Source: Acanthochlamys bracteata (lineage: Eukaryota > Streptophyta > Magnoliopsida > Pandanales > Velloziaceae). From it: DNA of 64,000 nucleotides. The stretch is taken from assembly GCA_019914995.1 (NCBI GenBank), contig CM034128.1, positions 9,641,501-9,705,500 on the forward strand, given 5' to 3'. The notes under the pieces were generated by a model, which saw only the letters and a list, made by a program, of their open reading frames with translations, made no database searches and was not told where the DNA came from. The first letter of the stretch is position 1, and each line of letters begins with the position of its first letter. Shown piece after piece: positions 12,701-26,809 of the stretch. Position numbers and translations under genes: made by a program.

Positions 12701-15700
12701 CTGAATGGAAGGTATAAATGTTAAATATCTATGAGTATCTTTTTTTGAGTCAATGCTTACGGGTTATTGATCTGTAATTTACAGATGTGATGAAGCTACT
12801 GCTTCAAGGAGGATACTAGAAAAGGTTGATCTTAGTGGGTTCCAGGTAACCGCACAACTTTTCTAGTGAAACAGGCTTTGAAATTGTTCATGTTCTAGAC
12901 CTGGCTCATGCATGCATTTCAATGACAGTTTGACAAGGACCGTGCACTTATAGTTATAAAAGCTTGGAAGCAAACTTTTCATTCATAAGGTTATAACAAT
13001 GCCAAAAGATTTTTTGTATTCTGACTTGTACATATTTTTGAGGGTCGTGGCAAAATCTTCTCTCAATTCACTTTTCTTAAAGTTTGTAAAGGTTGGAATA
13101 TGAGTCAAGGTGGGAAAGGAAAAAGTAGTATCGTTTGTAATATTTTTCTTGGCCTATTATTGTTCCTTCTATGTCCTGGAGTTTGCTAATTCTGATCATC
13201 GCTCAACACTAAGTTTTCAGTATATGCATATGAAGGTGGATATTTCAGATATATGGAACAGATTACTCAGCTGTTATTGCTTTAGAATGTCCTACAATAT
13301 AGTTTTTCACATTCTAATGTGAAGTCTAGTAGAAAAGTGATACACATGAGATTCAAACAATATCTAATTTCATATTCTTCTGCGACAGATTTTCTTGAAA
13401 TACCCTTACTGTAAAGTTGCAACAGAAAATGGAAGTATTTCTGATGTGCTCTTGCAAATGAATAGGTTGGTAAAACAAAGGTGTTTCTTCGAGCTGGCCA
13501 AATGGCTGAACTCGATGCTCGCAGGAATGAAGTACTGGGGAGATCTGCCAGCAAAATTCAAAGAAAAGTTTGTTCATATTTGGCTCGTAGGAGTTTCCTT
13601 CTACTGAGACAGTCAGCCATACTGCTTCAGGCTGTAACCAGAGGTAACCTAGGAATTTTCAGGATAGATTACATTGGTGGTTACATAAAATATTGTCCTA
13701 TTCACATATGTTGAGGTGAGCATATATATCATTCCTTTTCTTTGTCATCTTGAAGGACAACTTGCACGGCAGCTATATGAGAACATGCGTAGACAAGCTG
13801 CTTCCATAAAAATTCAAGCTTATGGTCGCAGGCATCTGGCATGGAAAGCTTATAAAGAGCTTTATTTTTTGTCTGTTACTATTCAAGCTGGCATCCGTGG
13901 AATGGCTGCTCGTAAAATGCTTCAGTTTAGGAGGCAAACAAGAGCTGCTATTATCATTCAGGTATTTGCCAAGAGTACATCTGTTGATTTATTAGCTGAT
14001 TGTTTGAATAGAAAAATGAAACATTCTGGAGAATATTTATTTTTTTGATTTTCTTGCAAACACCTATTGAGAAATACTTTTCAAGGCTGGATACTAGTGT
14101 CTGGATCCTATGTTTCTGTTTAGATCTGTTGAGAGTGAATAGAGATTCAGTCTTTGTTAATTTTTGAAACATGTGGGCTTATGGGGATCTTGCGTTATTA
14201 TTTGGTCTGCCTTTGTGTAGGGTTAGCAAGTTTCATATCTCGTACTGATTTTCCAAATGATATAAATCTCAAAGCCAATGCCACTCAAAAACTTTGCAGT
14301 GTTCAATATTGTCACTTTTTTTTTTTCAGAGATTGGAATTTTGATAGTTTACTTTTCTGTCACTTTGATGTTGTGTGCAAATTTAACTTTGTTTATACCA
14401 CCCAACACTCTTTTTCCAGAGTCAAAGTCGCTGTTTCTTAGCACGCTTACAGTATTTGAGGCTAAGGAGAGCGGCCATTACCACTCAATGTGTATGGAGA
14501 GGAAAATTTGCAAGAAGAGAGCTTCGAAAGCTTAAAATGGTAACACCTTACACTCCAGAAAAAAGGTTTAATTTCACATTGCATATTACTTGGTGCCTCA
14601 TTTTGATACAGCCATGAAGGATGCAACCTTCTTTTAAAAAAGATCAATCTTGTAGTTCTGACTAAGTCAACTATGCAAGCATGGTTCTATGCCAATGCTT
14701 ATAGAAACATTATGGTTTATTTTGGTGTCAATAGATTGTTGGATGCAAGCAAAGCCTTGCCATTATTTGCTGAGGGTTTTCATTGCAGATTTGGAATGAA
14801 CCAAAATCCTGCCCTCTATCAAGCATATTGGTGCTAATATATTCATAGACATCAAAGTTTTTGCCACTCATTGTCTAGAATTGGTTTGCTAGCGATAATC
14901 ATGTTGGCACTTTGTTGGAGAACAACCAGAATAACTTTAATCACATTACTATAGCCACAACTGGTATGATCATCAACCCACGCCTTAAAACTGGCATTTT
15001 TACAATCAGGACTCGGCTTTCATTGTGAAAGCTCCTTTATTCTTATTATGGGGATGGGGATTCATAATAAATATCAGCTCATTTATTATTTCCACAGGTA
15101 CAAGTACCACACCCTGAGACGAAGTCTCAGTACCTAGCATGTTAGGTACATCTCATGCAATTATCCTGTCAAGAATGAGTTAGATCAATAGGATGCCTTT
15201 CCGAAACCATCTGGAAGCCCGTGTAGCTGCCATTAAGTCATAAGTCCATCTAATGTTGGTCATATGCTGGATATGGTGGATGGGGCTGTCACATTGTGAG
15301 AATGATGGTTTTCTGTTCATATTCTTCTTCTTTTAGTGTCTAATCTACTTTTAGTTTAATGGTTAGTGATTCATCACTTGTAGCCTTAGGTTTCTTTTGA
15401 AATAAAGAAGCATTTTTAGTTACAGCGCTTGCTGTGTTCTGTGGTTCTCATTACCTTCAGTTCCTTATAGTGCCACTGTAGCTGAGAATATTTTGTTAAT
15501 TGTTTGAACTTTTACACTCTTTTTTCATCTTTGCTTTCGTTGTTTATGTCCTCAGGCTGCAAAGGAAGCTGGTGCTCTGCAAGAAGCCAAAAATAAGTTG
15601 GAAAAACAAGTCGAGGAACTTACTTGGAGGTTGCAGTTGGAGAAGAGGATGAGGGTAAAAAAACCATTGCATCTGGAAGCCTTTTTTCTCTCTCTCTCTC

Positions 15701-18700
15701 TCTCAAATTTTGTCGTTGTGTTTTTGACCGGCATTTCCTTATGCAGGCTGATATGGAAGAAACTAAAGCACAAGAGAATTCCCGTCTTCAACTTGCCCTG
15801 CGTGAGATGCAGCAGCAGTTTGATGAAACAAAAGCTGTGCTTGCAAAGGAGCGTGAAGCTGCACAAAAAGCTGCTGAAGTCCTTCCTATCATTCAAGAAG
15901 TGCCTGTGATTGACACAGCTTTGATCAAGAAACTGACTGCAGAAAATGAGAACCTTAAGGTGAAACTAGCCTCTGATGGATGTGTGCCTCTCTTCAAATA
16001 ATGCCTAAAGATTCTAAATAAATCTATCTTGCAACCTGCAGGCTTTGGTAAGTTCACTTGAACTGAAGATTGATGAGGCAGAAAAGAAGTACGAAGAAAC
16101 AAGTAGAGTTAGTGAAGAGAGGCTGAAACAGGCTTTGGAGGCAGAGTCGCAAATAAGTGATCTGAATGATGCAATGCGAAGGTTTATCATTTTTTCTCTG
16201 TTGAAATTTTGAATCATTGATCATGTACTGTCATTGAACAAGTTAAGACTGCTATAATCTTTGTTTTGTTGATCTTCTTTGCTCCTTAATTTACATTTTC
16301 TTATACAGGCTTCAAAAGAAATTGACAAGCATGGAATCTGATAGTCAAATTCTTAGACAGCAGGCATTTTCTAGTGCATCCTCGAAGAAAATGTCAGAAC
16401 ATTTAGATATTCCCAGTACCCCAGTAAAACATGTATTCACAACCATTGTTCTTCTTTTATATCGACGATTGTCAAACTGGTGTTTCTTATGTGTTTGGCC
16501 TTCTATATGCGCTTAGGTTCTGGAGAATGGCCATCATTCTGCTGAGGATCCCAAGGTTTGAAGTTCTTCAACCTTATGCATTTTGCTACTAATTTTTGTT
16601 TATTCGATTATATATTAATATTAAATTCACGCTTCTTTATTCTTCTTTTATAGGAACCACAGAGTGCGCCTGCAGCTGTCAAGGATTATACCAATTCTGA
16701 CCCGAAGTTGAGAAGATCTTGCATTGAAAGGCACAATGTATGTGCATATTATGCTGGAATTCAAATGATAATATGGAGGGCACACATTGACTGCTGAGCA
16801 ATTGGTTTTGACCTTTTTTATGTCTTTTCTGCAGGAGAGTGTCGATGCACTTATGAAGTGTGTGGTTAAAAATATCGGGTTTAGTCAAGGGAAACCAGTT
16901 GCTGCATTTACCATATATAAATGTCTTCTCCATTGGAAGTCCTTTGAATCTGAAAAGACTAATGTTTTTGATCGTCTTATTCAAATGATTGGCTCTGCCA
17001 TTGAGGTAAGTCCTCTTTGATTGTGGTGGCTGTTGAATTTACTTGTAAATAGTAGTTGTAGATATGCATATGTATCCTAACTTGCTACGCACCATTGAGG
17101 TTACTATAGTGAGTTCTGTTGATGTAGAATGAAGACAATGCCCATCTTGCTTATTGGTTGTCAAATGCATCTGCTATGTTATTCTTGCTACAAAGGAGTC
17201 TTTTATCATCTGGTAGTACATCTCGAAAGAAACCTCCTCCTGCCCCTACATCATTGTTTGGGAGGATGACACAAGTAGGTGCAAGCTATTTCTGCCACCT
17301 TTTCCTCTGTTTTCTTTCTCTTTTTTTATTCTTTTTTTGGCAGAAGTTATGGTTATTTGGAACATCAGGAGTTCTTCATCCTAAAAAATGAATATTTAAT
17401 TGAATTTTCATCATTTTTGCCCAGACTTTCCGTTCATCTTCTGCAAGTCTCAATATAGAAGGACTTGGTGGTCTAAGACAAGTTGAGGCCAAGTATCCTG
17501 CCTTGCTTTTTAAGCAACAGCTGACAGCTTATGTAGAAACGATATATGGAATTATCCGTGATAATGTCAAGAAAGATTTAACTCCCATGCTTGCTTCTAG
17601 TATTCAGGTAAGAAATTCATTGTCCCTATTTGTCTCTATTTCTTGGCTTCTATTGTTTGCTTTGTTGGTTGTATCAATTATCCTTTGTTTGAGTTCTTCA
17701 ATGCCTCTATATCATGGTATGTAAAGGTGTGCCACTGAGAGCATCATTATGGTAGCATTTCCTCTGTAATTCATTTGCTCTCTTCTTAATTTGGTTTTGC
17801 TATCTTTACTATTTATTGTGGACTCTGGGTTGTCACTGTCTAACTAAGAGTGTGGTACTATGGAGCCTGGCATTAGAATAGATTAACGATGCGGAAGTAT
17901 GCCAGTGGTCAATTAAGAAAAGCAAGTTGTTTTTGTGGTGGATAGCACGACAAACAGAGAATCACTACCATGAAAGAGATTACAGAATTGAACGAACTTT
18001 GCCATAGTCTCTCATCATACATACAACTGAAGCGCCATCTACCACAAGTTTTATGTTCTAAAGCAAAATTTCTAGTTAACATGCCTTAAGTTTGTTAAAT
18101 TGGGTTCCTTCATTTCTTTGTAATTTGTATCTACTTAAGTTATAGAATGAGTTTCAGTACCATTTGCCATTGAAGTACAGCTGGAGCCTTTAGCCTGTTT
18201 ATTGTTGCTGCTTGTGGGACCTTGTAATTGTGCGTAATGGAGACCCACTTGTGACCATCCCATCAAATATATTGTACTTGCAATTTGACTTGGCTACAAT
18301 CCTATGCTTCTCTCACACTGTGCCGTGAGAAAGATCATTCTCAAGAGGAAAGCAAAACCTGCAACGACAGCTGTCAACCTGAGATCCTTCACTTCCCTTA
18401 TTTCTTGTAATCAATTCTTGTTTGTGGAGACAATACCATGGGTTTTTATGATGATGATGCAGTATGGTAGTAGCTTACTTTGTGCCCTTTCTTTTTATCC
18501 TTGAGGCCTAACCAATTTTTCTTCTGAGTTCCCATATTAGCTTTGTGTAAGTACTGCATATTTAAATAATAACATGATTTAAAAAATAAAAATTGGACCA
18601 CTGTTGCAGTATTCTCTTATCATGGAATGAAATGCTGATTCTGCTTGTGCAGTTTCTGGTAAGTGATTGTATATTACATAATAAATATATTTAATAGGTA

Positions 18701-20634
18701 CCAATGGATACATATGCATTGGGTTGAGATGATCTGATTAATTGTTGTACCTTCTTTGCTTATCGTTTATCGTGTGACATTGTTTGCTGCCTATGGTATA
18801 TAGCATATTGTTTAGAATGCTGCTGGTAAGGGGTGATATACACATAGTAGACTGAAATAGACGTGCTCAAGCATTCATGTATATGTTCTCTCATGCATCA
18901 TTATTTCAGATGATTTCGTAATGAATATTGTATTATATGATTGATGTACCTTGTTTGCTAACTTATTGATTGCCATAATTAAAGGCACCAAAAAATGCAA
19001 GAGCTGGTGTGCTGAGAGGTTTATCTGGGCGTTCACTTGGGAACCAACCCCAAAACAGTCATTGGCAAAGCATTATTGATACCCTAAACAATCTGTTTAC
19101 AACACTACAAGAAAACTATGTAAGCTTCAAAGTACCAACTCTTTTCATTATTGATCTAAAGTCCAAATCCTAAGATTGGTCTTTTTTCTTGCTTTCGTTG
19201 GCTTCCAGGTACCTCAAGTTCTGATTCAGAAAATGTTTACTCAAATTTTCTCATTCATCAATGTCCAACTCTTCAACAGGTCAGTGGTTAAACTTCAGGC
19301 TTCATATCTGTTGCTTATACTTGATGCGGTTTGCTGATAAAACTTCCTGACTGCAGCCTTCTAATTCGTCGGGAATGCTGTTCCTTTAGCAATGGGGAAT
19401 ATGTTAAAGCTGGTTTAGCAGACCTGGAGCTATGGTGTGCTCATGCAAAAACAGAGGTATCCAGCCTATGGCTTTGCTGATTGTACTCTCCTCCCACTTT
19501 CCTTCCATCCCTCTCTCTCTCTTCATGAATTTATTACTCATTGGCTATTGTTGTCTTGCAGAATGCCGGGTCATCTTGGGATGAACTCAAGCATATTAGA
19601 CAAGCTGTTGGATTTTTGGTATGTAAACATATTTTGGTTTAATACATGTATCTAGTAACATGACATATTTACTGATGATCTTTTTAAGAAGGTGCTTTCA
19701 TGGTATTTGATATTGAGCTTGCTTTTCGTTTCTTCCTGCATCTATGGCCTGTTAATGTCAGATCATATTTGTTTTTGTGACCCATATTCTGATTATTTAT
19801 GTATGCTTTTGCAGGTAATCTTCCAAAAGTACAGGATTTCTTATGATGAAATAGCCAATGACCTTTGTCCGGTAACAAAACTCTCTCTCTCTCTCTCTGT
19901 CTCGTTTCCCCTTTGTACACCACAAGCGGAGCTGATACTGTTTCTGTCTAGGTCTTGAGAGTTCAGCAGCTTTATAGGATTTGCACACAGTATTGGGATG
20001 ACAAATATAATACGCAGAGTGTATCTTCAGATGTAAGTCTATACAAATGTGAAAAAATTCTTGCCTTGCTGTCTTTAAGAGCATAATTTATGGTTGTATT
20101 ATCATACTGAAGGTGCTACTTACTGACTTCTCGAACTGATGTTTTATCTCATCTTTGCTTTGGTTATTCTTGTATGTGATTATGGAGTTGTGAGTTCTCA
20201 TACAATCTCATTCATCATTTCTACATAAGTACTCACCACATATCCAAACTCAGCATTACCAAAATATGCTTAAATTGGACCCAGTATTGGTGGTCTAATG
20301 AAAGATGCCCTCTTGATTGTAGATGCTCTAATATTATGGTATCTCCATATAGGTGCTATCCAGCATGAAAACTTTGATGACAGAGGATTCTGACGATCCA
20401 GACAACAATTCGTTCTTACTTGATGATAGCTCCTGGTAATGTTGATCTTGACTTGCTACTGTTATCAATGAGATAAAATAGCGAATCACACTGAGTAGTT
20501 TTGGATTTATCTTGTTTTTCAGCATCCCTTTTTCAGTTGATGACATATCAAACGCATTTGAAGAAAAGGAATTCTTGGATGTCAAACCTTCAGAGGAGCT
20601 GATGGAAAACCCTGCCTTCCAGTTTCTACTATAG
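6786..20634 (+). CDS. Class XI myosin heavy chain
   Basis: Actin-based motor that drives organelle and vesicle movement and cytoplasmic streaming. The 39 coding exons give 1510 residues: 6786-6788, 7171-7299, 7440-7583, 7823-7968, 8052-8208, 8330-8388, 8500-8659, 9471-9620, 9738-9874, 9964-10110, 10255-10356, 10844-10901, 11035-11136, 11773-11810, 11907-12033, 12113-12283, 12370-12501, 12602-12711, 12785-12845, 13466-13643, 13756-13961, 14420-14539, 15556-15654, 15747-15959, 16042-16181, 16309-16432, 16517-16555, 16654-16737, 16835-17005, 17128-17274, 17425-17607, 18985-19119, 19209-19279, 19357-19456, 19562-19618, 19815-19871, 19952-20032, 20353-20435, 20523-20634. Motor head: P-loop GESGAGKT at 156-163, switch I NNNSSRFG at 209-216, switch [10 protein letters not shown] at 434-441. 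The converter runs near KTKVFLRAG at 714, IQ motifs lie at about 735-875, a coiled coil starts at about 880, and the globular dilute-like tail fills about 1113-1510. The first exon holds only the ATG. All phases agree, so the gene looks intact. The paralogue is not resolved (XI-2/MYA2-like tail wording). Confidence 0.96.
12284..12369 (+). other. GC-AG intron of the myosin gene
   Basis: The preceding exon must end at AAG (residues SRFK) and the next begins CAACAATTAC (QQLQ) for the conserved motor reading. That places the donor at GC, not GT. The nearest GT, a few bases on, would retain an in-frame TAG. All other introns in this gene model use GT. Confidence 0.85.
15687..15704. repeat. CT microsatellite in a myosin intron
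   Basis: A short CT run in the intron between the exons ending 15654 and starting 15747. A second one lies at 19881-19899 in a later intron. Confidence 0.9.
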
Positions 20635-22259
20635 AAGGCCCAGAATTTTGTATTCTCACAGCCAGTTAGACCCAGTCTGCTAGTGCTAGATGTTTTGTCT
20701 TTTGTTTCTTGGCTTCTGCTGTAAATTATTCATTCTTTTCTTTCATTCTTTTGTTTTTTTGTTTTTGTTCTTTTTCATTTATTTCACTGGTTTCTTCCAG
20801 GCATGTAAAATTATTCTTTGCTAGTAGTGATGCATCATCTGGCCAGGTGAAAGTTAGAAGGGCTGGGATAAGGAGGCCCTCCCTCCCAAAGGATGTTCTT
20901 TTCCTTTCTTTTTTTTTATAAATTTATTTTTATAATTTTGTCAACATTCTTTACAGGCGAATTATACAGTGGATAGTATTAGGTCGCTTGGGAGGGGAGG
21001 TTTCTCCATCTCCACGCTGCATTGTATAAATAACATATTCACATTACATGTAAAGCTACAGCTATTTTATAGTGGATGATGATGTTTAAAAGAATGTATT
21101 TTGTGCTTTCCCCTTGCGAGTTTGTTCCCCTTTGCCAATGATTGTTATAAGATTGATCTAATATTTCAACAAATGCCGCAAGGTCTATGTGACAATGTAC
21201 CGTTGCTCCATGGAAAATGCCTCCTGCAGCTTTGCATAGTCTTGAATGAATTGCCTTGTGCAGCCTTGCGTAGTTCTACCTTGTCTTTTACTGACGCAGG
21301 AGGGAGTCTCCCTAGAGGTTCTGTTTCTTCTTCGTTGACATAAGGAAATCCCCAGAATGAAAAACCTCGCAATTGCAACCTGCCTTGAGCAATGATCTGG
21401 TGAGCTGACCTTCCACATGATCTCAACAAGTTAATTAATAGCCAAAAATCTCACTGGTTTTGTCTTCTCCGTTTCCGTGCAGTTTACAGGTCTTGGAGGT
21501 TGGCTACTGCTAGCTTCTTATAATGGTGATCAGGTTCTTGTGAATTACTTGGCTGTTTCGGAAGACCATGATCCTCAGACTATACACTTGTGTGCACTTG
21601 CAGCACCACCACAGCTGGTTTTTGTTCTTCTTTCTTCACACTGTAGAGGTACAGCGTCCGTGTCAGATCGATTACCAGAAACTCTCTGTCAATCACAATG
21701 ATGATTTGAAGGTTGTTTCAGCGCATGCATCTTGAAACTGGCTAGGACTCTTTCACCCACAACCTAACGTTCGTCTACTTTTTCAATCTTCTTGCATTTG
21801 AGAAATTTGGCTTACACTCAGCATGGGAGACATTGCACGGACAATCTTCTCAGACCATCTTATCAGTTTATTAATGCAGTTCTTGTATGAAGGCATCTCT
21901 CTAGGTACAAGTACATAAATGAGTACACTTGAAAATTTCTTGCGATGCAACTGCAAATACTTTTCAGTACATATTCCAAGTCCCAAAGCACCGTCAACTA
22001 CAAATATGCCCAAGAGATTATGCCCTTGCTCATAGCACAACAATTTATAAGAAAAGTCTACAAAATATTCTGCTTAACATCTCTTGAGAAGCAACATGAT
22101 AAACTGCCTGTTTATTCCCAGCCTCGGAATATATGCCTCCTGATCTGAAAATTTAGCCTAGCACTATGAGCTGCTATGCCAAAAAGTAAGGTGCACTGCA
22201 CAAGGTGTTCCTAAATGGGCAAGAACTGCGACAATCAGGATCAAAACCAAATCTGTGCT
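20635..22259. other. Convergent 3' ends of myosin and CARA
   Basis: The two genes converge here. The stretch should hold the myosin 3' untranslated region from 20635 (T-rich, with several AATAAA-like words by about 21050) and, on the other strand, the CARA 3' untranslated region just below 22260. Short reading frames between 21100 and 22050 have no recognisable content. Nothing else is seen. Confidence 0.5.
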
Positions 22260-25200
22260 CTATGATTTGTGAGACTTCATCAGTTTGATAAACTCCCAAA
22301 ATGCTGAAAACATGGAATAGGCACACATTAAAAGTTAACATCAAAAGATATTAATAAATAATACAGATGAACATATTTTGTAAAATGCAACATACAAGGA
22401 TCTGAATCATGGGGCCCTGGTGATGCCTCTGGGTGGTACTGAAGAGACATCAGTTTCAACTGTGGGTAGGCAAGACCAGCACAGCTACCATCATTAAGGT
22501 TTACATGCGTTATTTCAACACCGTCAGGGAGGGATGCAGGATCCACCGCATAATTGTGGTTCTGAAAATACAGTTTTTATCAGAATACACATAGAAGAGG
22601 TCTAAAGGAATCAGTAGAAATATTAACTGCACATGCAACAATAGCAAACACAATCGACATATCATGCCGAGATAACAGATGTGGAATGAGGAAGTCTTCA
22701 AGGAAAAAAATGAATGCAGGTCCCTTTCATTTGGCAAACTCAAAACAGCAAATTTACCAATGGGCTTGTATCCAATCACATTCTCATGCAATTCTGTAAT
22801 TATCATACTTAGTTCATTACAAGGCAAAACAAATAAACCGACAGAAACTTGGCATATTCAACGTAAATTCATGAGGAATTCCTCAAAGTTATATCCAAAC
22901 TTAAATTCTACAAACTACACCAATATTAGGTGATTGAGAGTCAAGGGAGTCACACACTCAGAATGAGAAAGCACTGCAAGTAAACGTCATTACCTGGGCA
23001 CTGATCTCAACACATCCTCTTCTGATATCACGAACAGGATGGTTACCACCATGATGTCCAAACTTCATCTTGAATGTTGTACCACCCAAAGCTTGGCCAA
23101 TCAGTTGATGACCCATACAAATCCCAAAAATGGGAACCTTCCCAATCATATTTTTCACCGTTTCAACAGCGTAGGGAACTGCAGAAGGATCTCCTGGACC
23201 ATTGCTGAAAAGAACTCCATCAGGTTCTAACTTTAGTGTTTCAGAAGCAGGCCATGTTGAAGGCACAACAATGATTCTGCATCCATATGATGCTAAGCGC
23301 CTCAGGATATTTTGTTTGATGCCAAAATCATACGCTACAACCTACAGCAGCGAGGAAAACGGGAATGCATATGAATTCATTCTAATTTACAAACTTATCC
23401 AACAACCCAAAGCATGTACTAACGTTAAATTTCTCGGCATCTTTTGTATTTTTGCTGAACTCCCATTCTTTATCAGTTGGCCCTGTCCATTCATATGGCT
23501 CGTCACATGAGACACTGCTTATCAAGTCAACACCTGCGAAGAGTGACGATGGTATATTAGTATCAAAATTCCTATTTCTGCAAGCAATGCATGACATAAC
23601 CACGATGGAACAACTGCACGGTTTGAGGTAGTTTTGAATGGCTTGGACGTGTAAGACATTCATGGATATATTCTAAAAGAGAGTCCACCTTTGCAGTCAC
23701 CTCACCAAGCTAAAGATCAAAATAGAACCATATCCAGTGGGATAAGTCTTGCCATACACAGTGCATCTGTTTTGATAGTCTAATGCTACACCTAGCTACC
23801 TCAAAAAGGATAATCTATTAATGCATCTTAAGCTGCAATGCTTCAGTGTTGAATGCTTAATGCAAAGTTAATAATATGTCATGCTTATGAAGCATATGAT
23901 TTACCAACAATTTTCCATTTACGAGCCAATTCCAATAGGTCGTCATCTGTTCTGTTTGCTTCGGTGCTCAGGACACCAATAAGACTACCATCTTGCCTTA
24001 GTCGGCGTGTTATCGCCCGTGTGTCTACGTCATCTGCTTGAAACAACCACAAAGTAAATAAAATGCACTAGTTCAAGTTCTGAAGAGAGCTAGCAAAGTT
24101 ATCCGTAACTTACATATCCCCATAATATTCCTTTTGGCCAAGTAATCACTAAGAGATTCCCTACAACGCCAGTTTGAAGTACTAGACACCCAAATCATAA
24201 GATAATCATCAGCCACTACACTTAGCAAATACTATTAGATGATGAATTAAGAAACCAGAAATTATTTACCAGAGACTTAAATTTCGTATTACTAGACCAG
24301 CAAGAAAGCACCGTCTGCATTCTTCATCATCTGCAAATTGATATAAGACAAAATCAGTTACCAAAGGTTATCTCAAATTATTACCAAATATTTATAATGA
24401 CTCAAATTACCAGGATTAACACCAGTATTTCCAATGTGGGGATTTGTCATCAAAACAAATTGCCCAGCATAGCTAGGATCTGTTAGAATTTCCTGGTATC
24501 TACAATGATAGTAAAGCTAGTTAAACAGCTATGGTCTGTTCCAAGCAACCATATAACTAGGATGACAAATAAAAAGTAATATAATACTAAATTTGGATCC
24601 TGTAGATCCAAACTAGGATAACCAGTCAAATGCTTAATTGAATCCTCAGGATATCGGTTTTCTCCTGATAGTCCATTCCATTTGAGAAACGCAGAAGACA
24701 CAAATAAAGACAATAAATTATACACAATTCAGATAAAAAAAAATTATTTCAATACTTAGGATCACTGCCAACAGTCATTCATAGTTCAATTTATGCAAAA
24801 CCAAATGACCTGAAGCCCTTCAAAAATTTTTGCTCATTCAGTTTTCTTATGCAACGAAAAAATTGCTCACCGCCATGAACTGAATCTATTCATATATTTA
24901 AGTTCTAGCACCTGAATTAACCAAGATATTACATTAAAATAGTAATTAACTCCAAACAAGATGATGCAACCTAAGTGTTATACCATGAGCGATGTTCAGC
25001 ATGTCTTACCCTGTCAAAGAAGTGTTGAATACCACTTCACCAACTTGTGTTCCTGAAGCACCAAAAGATTTTGCCCTCCATATAGATCCATCCTCAAGCA
25101 CAAGCCTGGCATCTGATAATTTCCATGGTCTTTCACCTGAGCCAGGTAATCGGAATGGCCAAGTAGGAAGTCAAAACCTCAATATGACAGTTAAGTCAAT

Positions 25201-26281
25201 ACATCCTAGTTTAAAACAAAAGGAAGAGTAAGGAAGACAGCTAAAAAATAGTGTCCAGAATGGGAGAGTCACAAATGAACCTCAGAAATCATATCGAATC
25301 ATAGCTAAAATAGATGAACTCCTTGGAGCAAAGGCTATTCAAGTAATTTCTACAGAATGAAACAGCACATATCTTTTACACTGAATACCAAAAAACTGTA
25401 GCCTTAAGAAATCCATAAATTATTAATCCCTCTATACATTCATGTGTTCTCTAGCTGGCACCAAAATTCAAGAGAGACCATGTCGTAGACAACTGATGCT
25501 TGAGACGGAAAAAATAGTATCGGAGTTGTACAAGATAACAATTGAATACTGCTGATCAAGATAAAATCAACAGAAGGAGAACGTGTTTGAAGAAAACCAC
25601 CCTTTCAAATGCTTAAATACTGCCAAGATAGCGAGACAATAACAAACAACAACAATTAAACTCCATACATGAAACATTCAGAGTCTTCGTAAGATTAGGA
25701 TTAAAACACCAAAGGGGTAAAACATCTAGTGACAAAAAATGTATCAATAAGAGAGCTTCAGCAATGATCTGTCTGTCTTACCAATACTGTTGTGGTTGAC
25801 AAAGGTCCTGCTATTCTCTACCACTCCCTGGCTACTTTCCAAAGCCTGTAACAAATACACCCACTAACTAAGAACACAAAGTAACTAACTAAGAACAGGA
25901 AAGGCACCAAAAACACCAAACGACAACTAACTAAGAAACACAAAGTATCAAACATTTTTCAGAAAACATATTCAACACTTGTGATCACACCAAGCAGCAA
26001 TCTTTCACACCAGACAACTCGTCCAACACAAAATGAACTTTTTTTAAAACGAGTATCAAGCTCGAGCTAATTAAGCACATACATAAACTCAGGGGGAAAA
26101 AAGAAGCAATCATTAGAGAATGAAGAAACAATCAATTTACCTGGGCAGTAATTGATCGAGGATTCGTAGTGTTGTGGCGGAGAGAAAGCTGAGGAGTTCT
26201 AGGGTTTTCTAGAGACGGCACCAGCGAGCTCGACGGAGAAACAAGTGGCTTCAAACACGCCACACGAATTGCAGCTGCCAT
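22260..26281 (-). CDS. CARA: Carbamoyl-phosphate synthetase small (glutaminase) subunit, plastid
   Basis: Glutamine amidotransferase subunit: hydrolyses glutamine and passes ammonia to the large subunit to make carbamoyl phosphate for arginine and pyrimidine synthesis. Eleven exons (transcript order): 26141-26281, 25782-25845, 25010-25136, 24411-24499, 24270-24330, 24114-24181, 23905-24033, 23424-23533, 22994-23341, 22396-22561, 22260-22303. They sum to 448 residues with matching phases. The first about 50 residues are rich in Ala, Ser, Thr and Arg and poor in acids, fitting a chloroplast transit peptide (inferred). The mature part starts with the CPSase small-chain domain ([45 protein letters not shown]). 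The class I glutaminase domain follows, with nucleophile Cys338 in GICMGHQL and His422/Glu424 in [10 protein letters not shown], so the triad is complete. FSNGPGDP is at 308-315. Start chosen as the first Met of the transit-peptide frame. Confidence 0.96.
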
Positions 26282-26576
26282 CCGCGTAGAAGAAAACGAG
26301 GATAGAGATGAAATAAAGATTTGAATATGTAGATTGTTGAGTACTCAGAACTAGCGGTGGCGGTGGAGTAGAGCGGCGGCGCGACGGAAACGAGGAATTG
26401 ATAGGCGAGATTTATCAACAGAGATTTTTATTAATTTATTTTTTAACGGAGGGAGGGAACTCGAAGTAATTAGAGATGCAGCAGGGTCTACAATAAACGG
26501 GCTTAGGACCAATAATCAATCATTGGATATTATAGCTCATGAAATTTTGGGCCATCAGTCAAAGAATATTGAAATG

Positions 26577-26775
26577 TTTAGAGTGCTTTTTGAAGAATAA
26601 TTTTTTTAAATAAACAATATTTTTAAGTTTTTAAAAATAAAATTTTTAAAAATAATAAAATAAATAATAATAAAATTTTTTGATGTAAATATTTTTATAT
26701 TTGTTAAATTTTAAAAAAACTTGTGAAAATTTATTAAAAAATATAAAATAAAATAAAAACTAAATTGATATTAAG
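26577..26775. repeat. AT-rich MITE-like block
   Basis: Begins with AGAGTGCTTTTTGAAGAA and runs through about 200 bp of A/T runs, resembling the blocks at 3578 and 61725. Possible non-autonomous DNA transposon; the ends are not sharply defined. Confidence 0.3.
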
Positions 26776-26809
26776 TAATCAAACATCATCTGTTAACTAC
26801 AACTTTTTA

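Noticed and set aside
21166-21429. Overlapping minus-strand frames of 77-87 residues
   Set aside because: No family signature, no splice support, and they lie in probable myosin 3' sequence.
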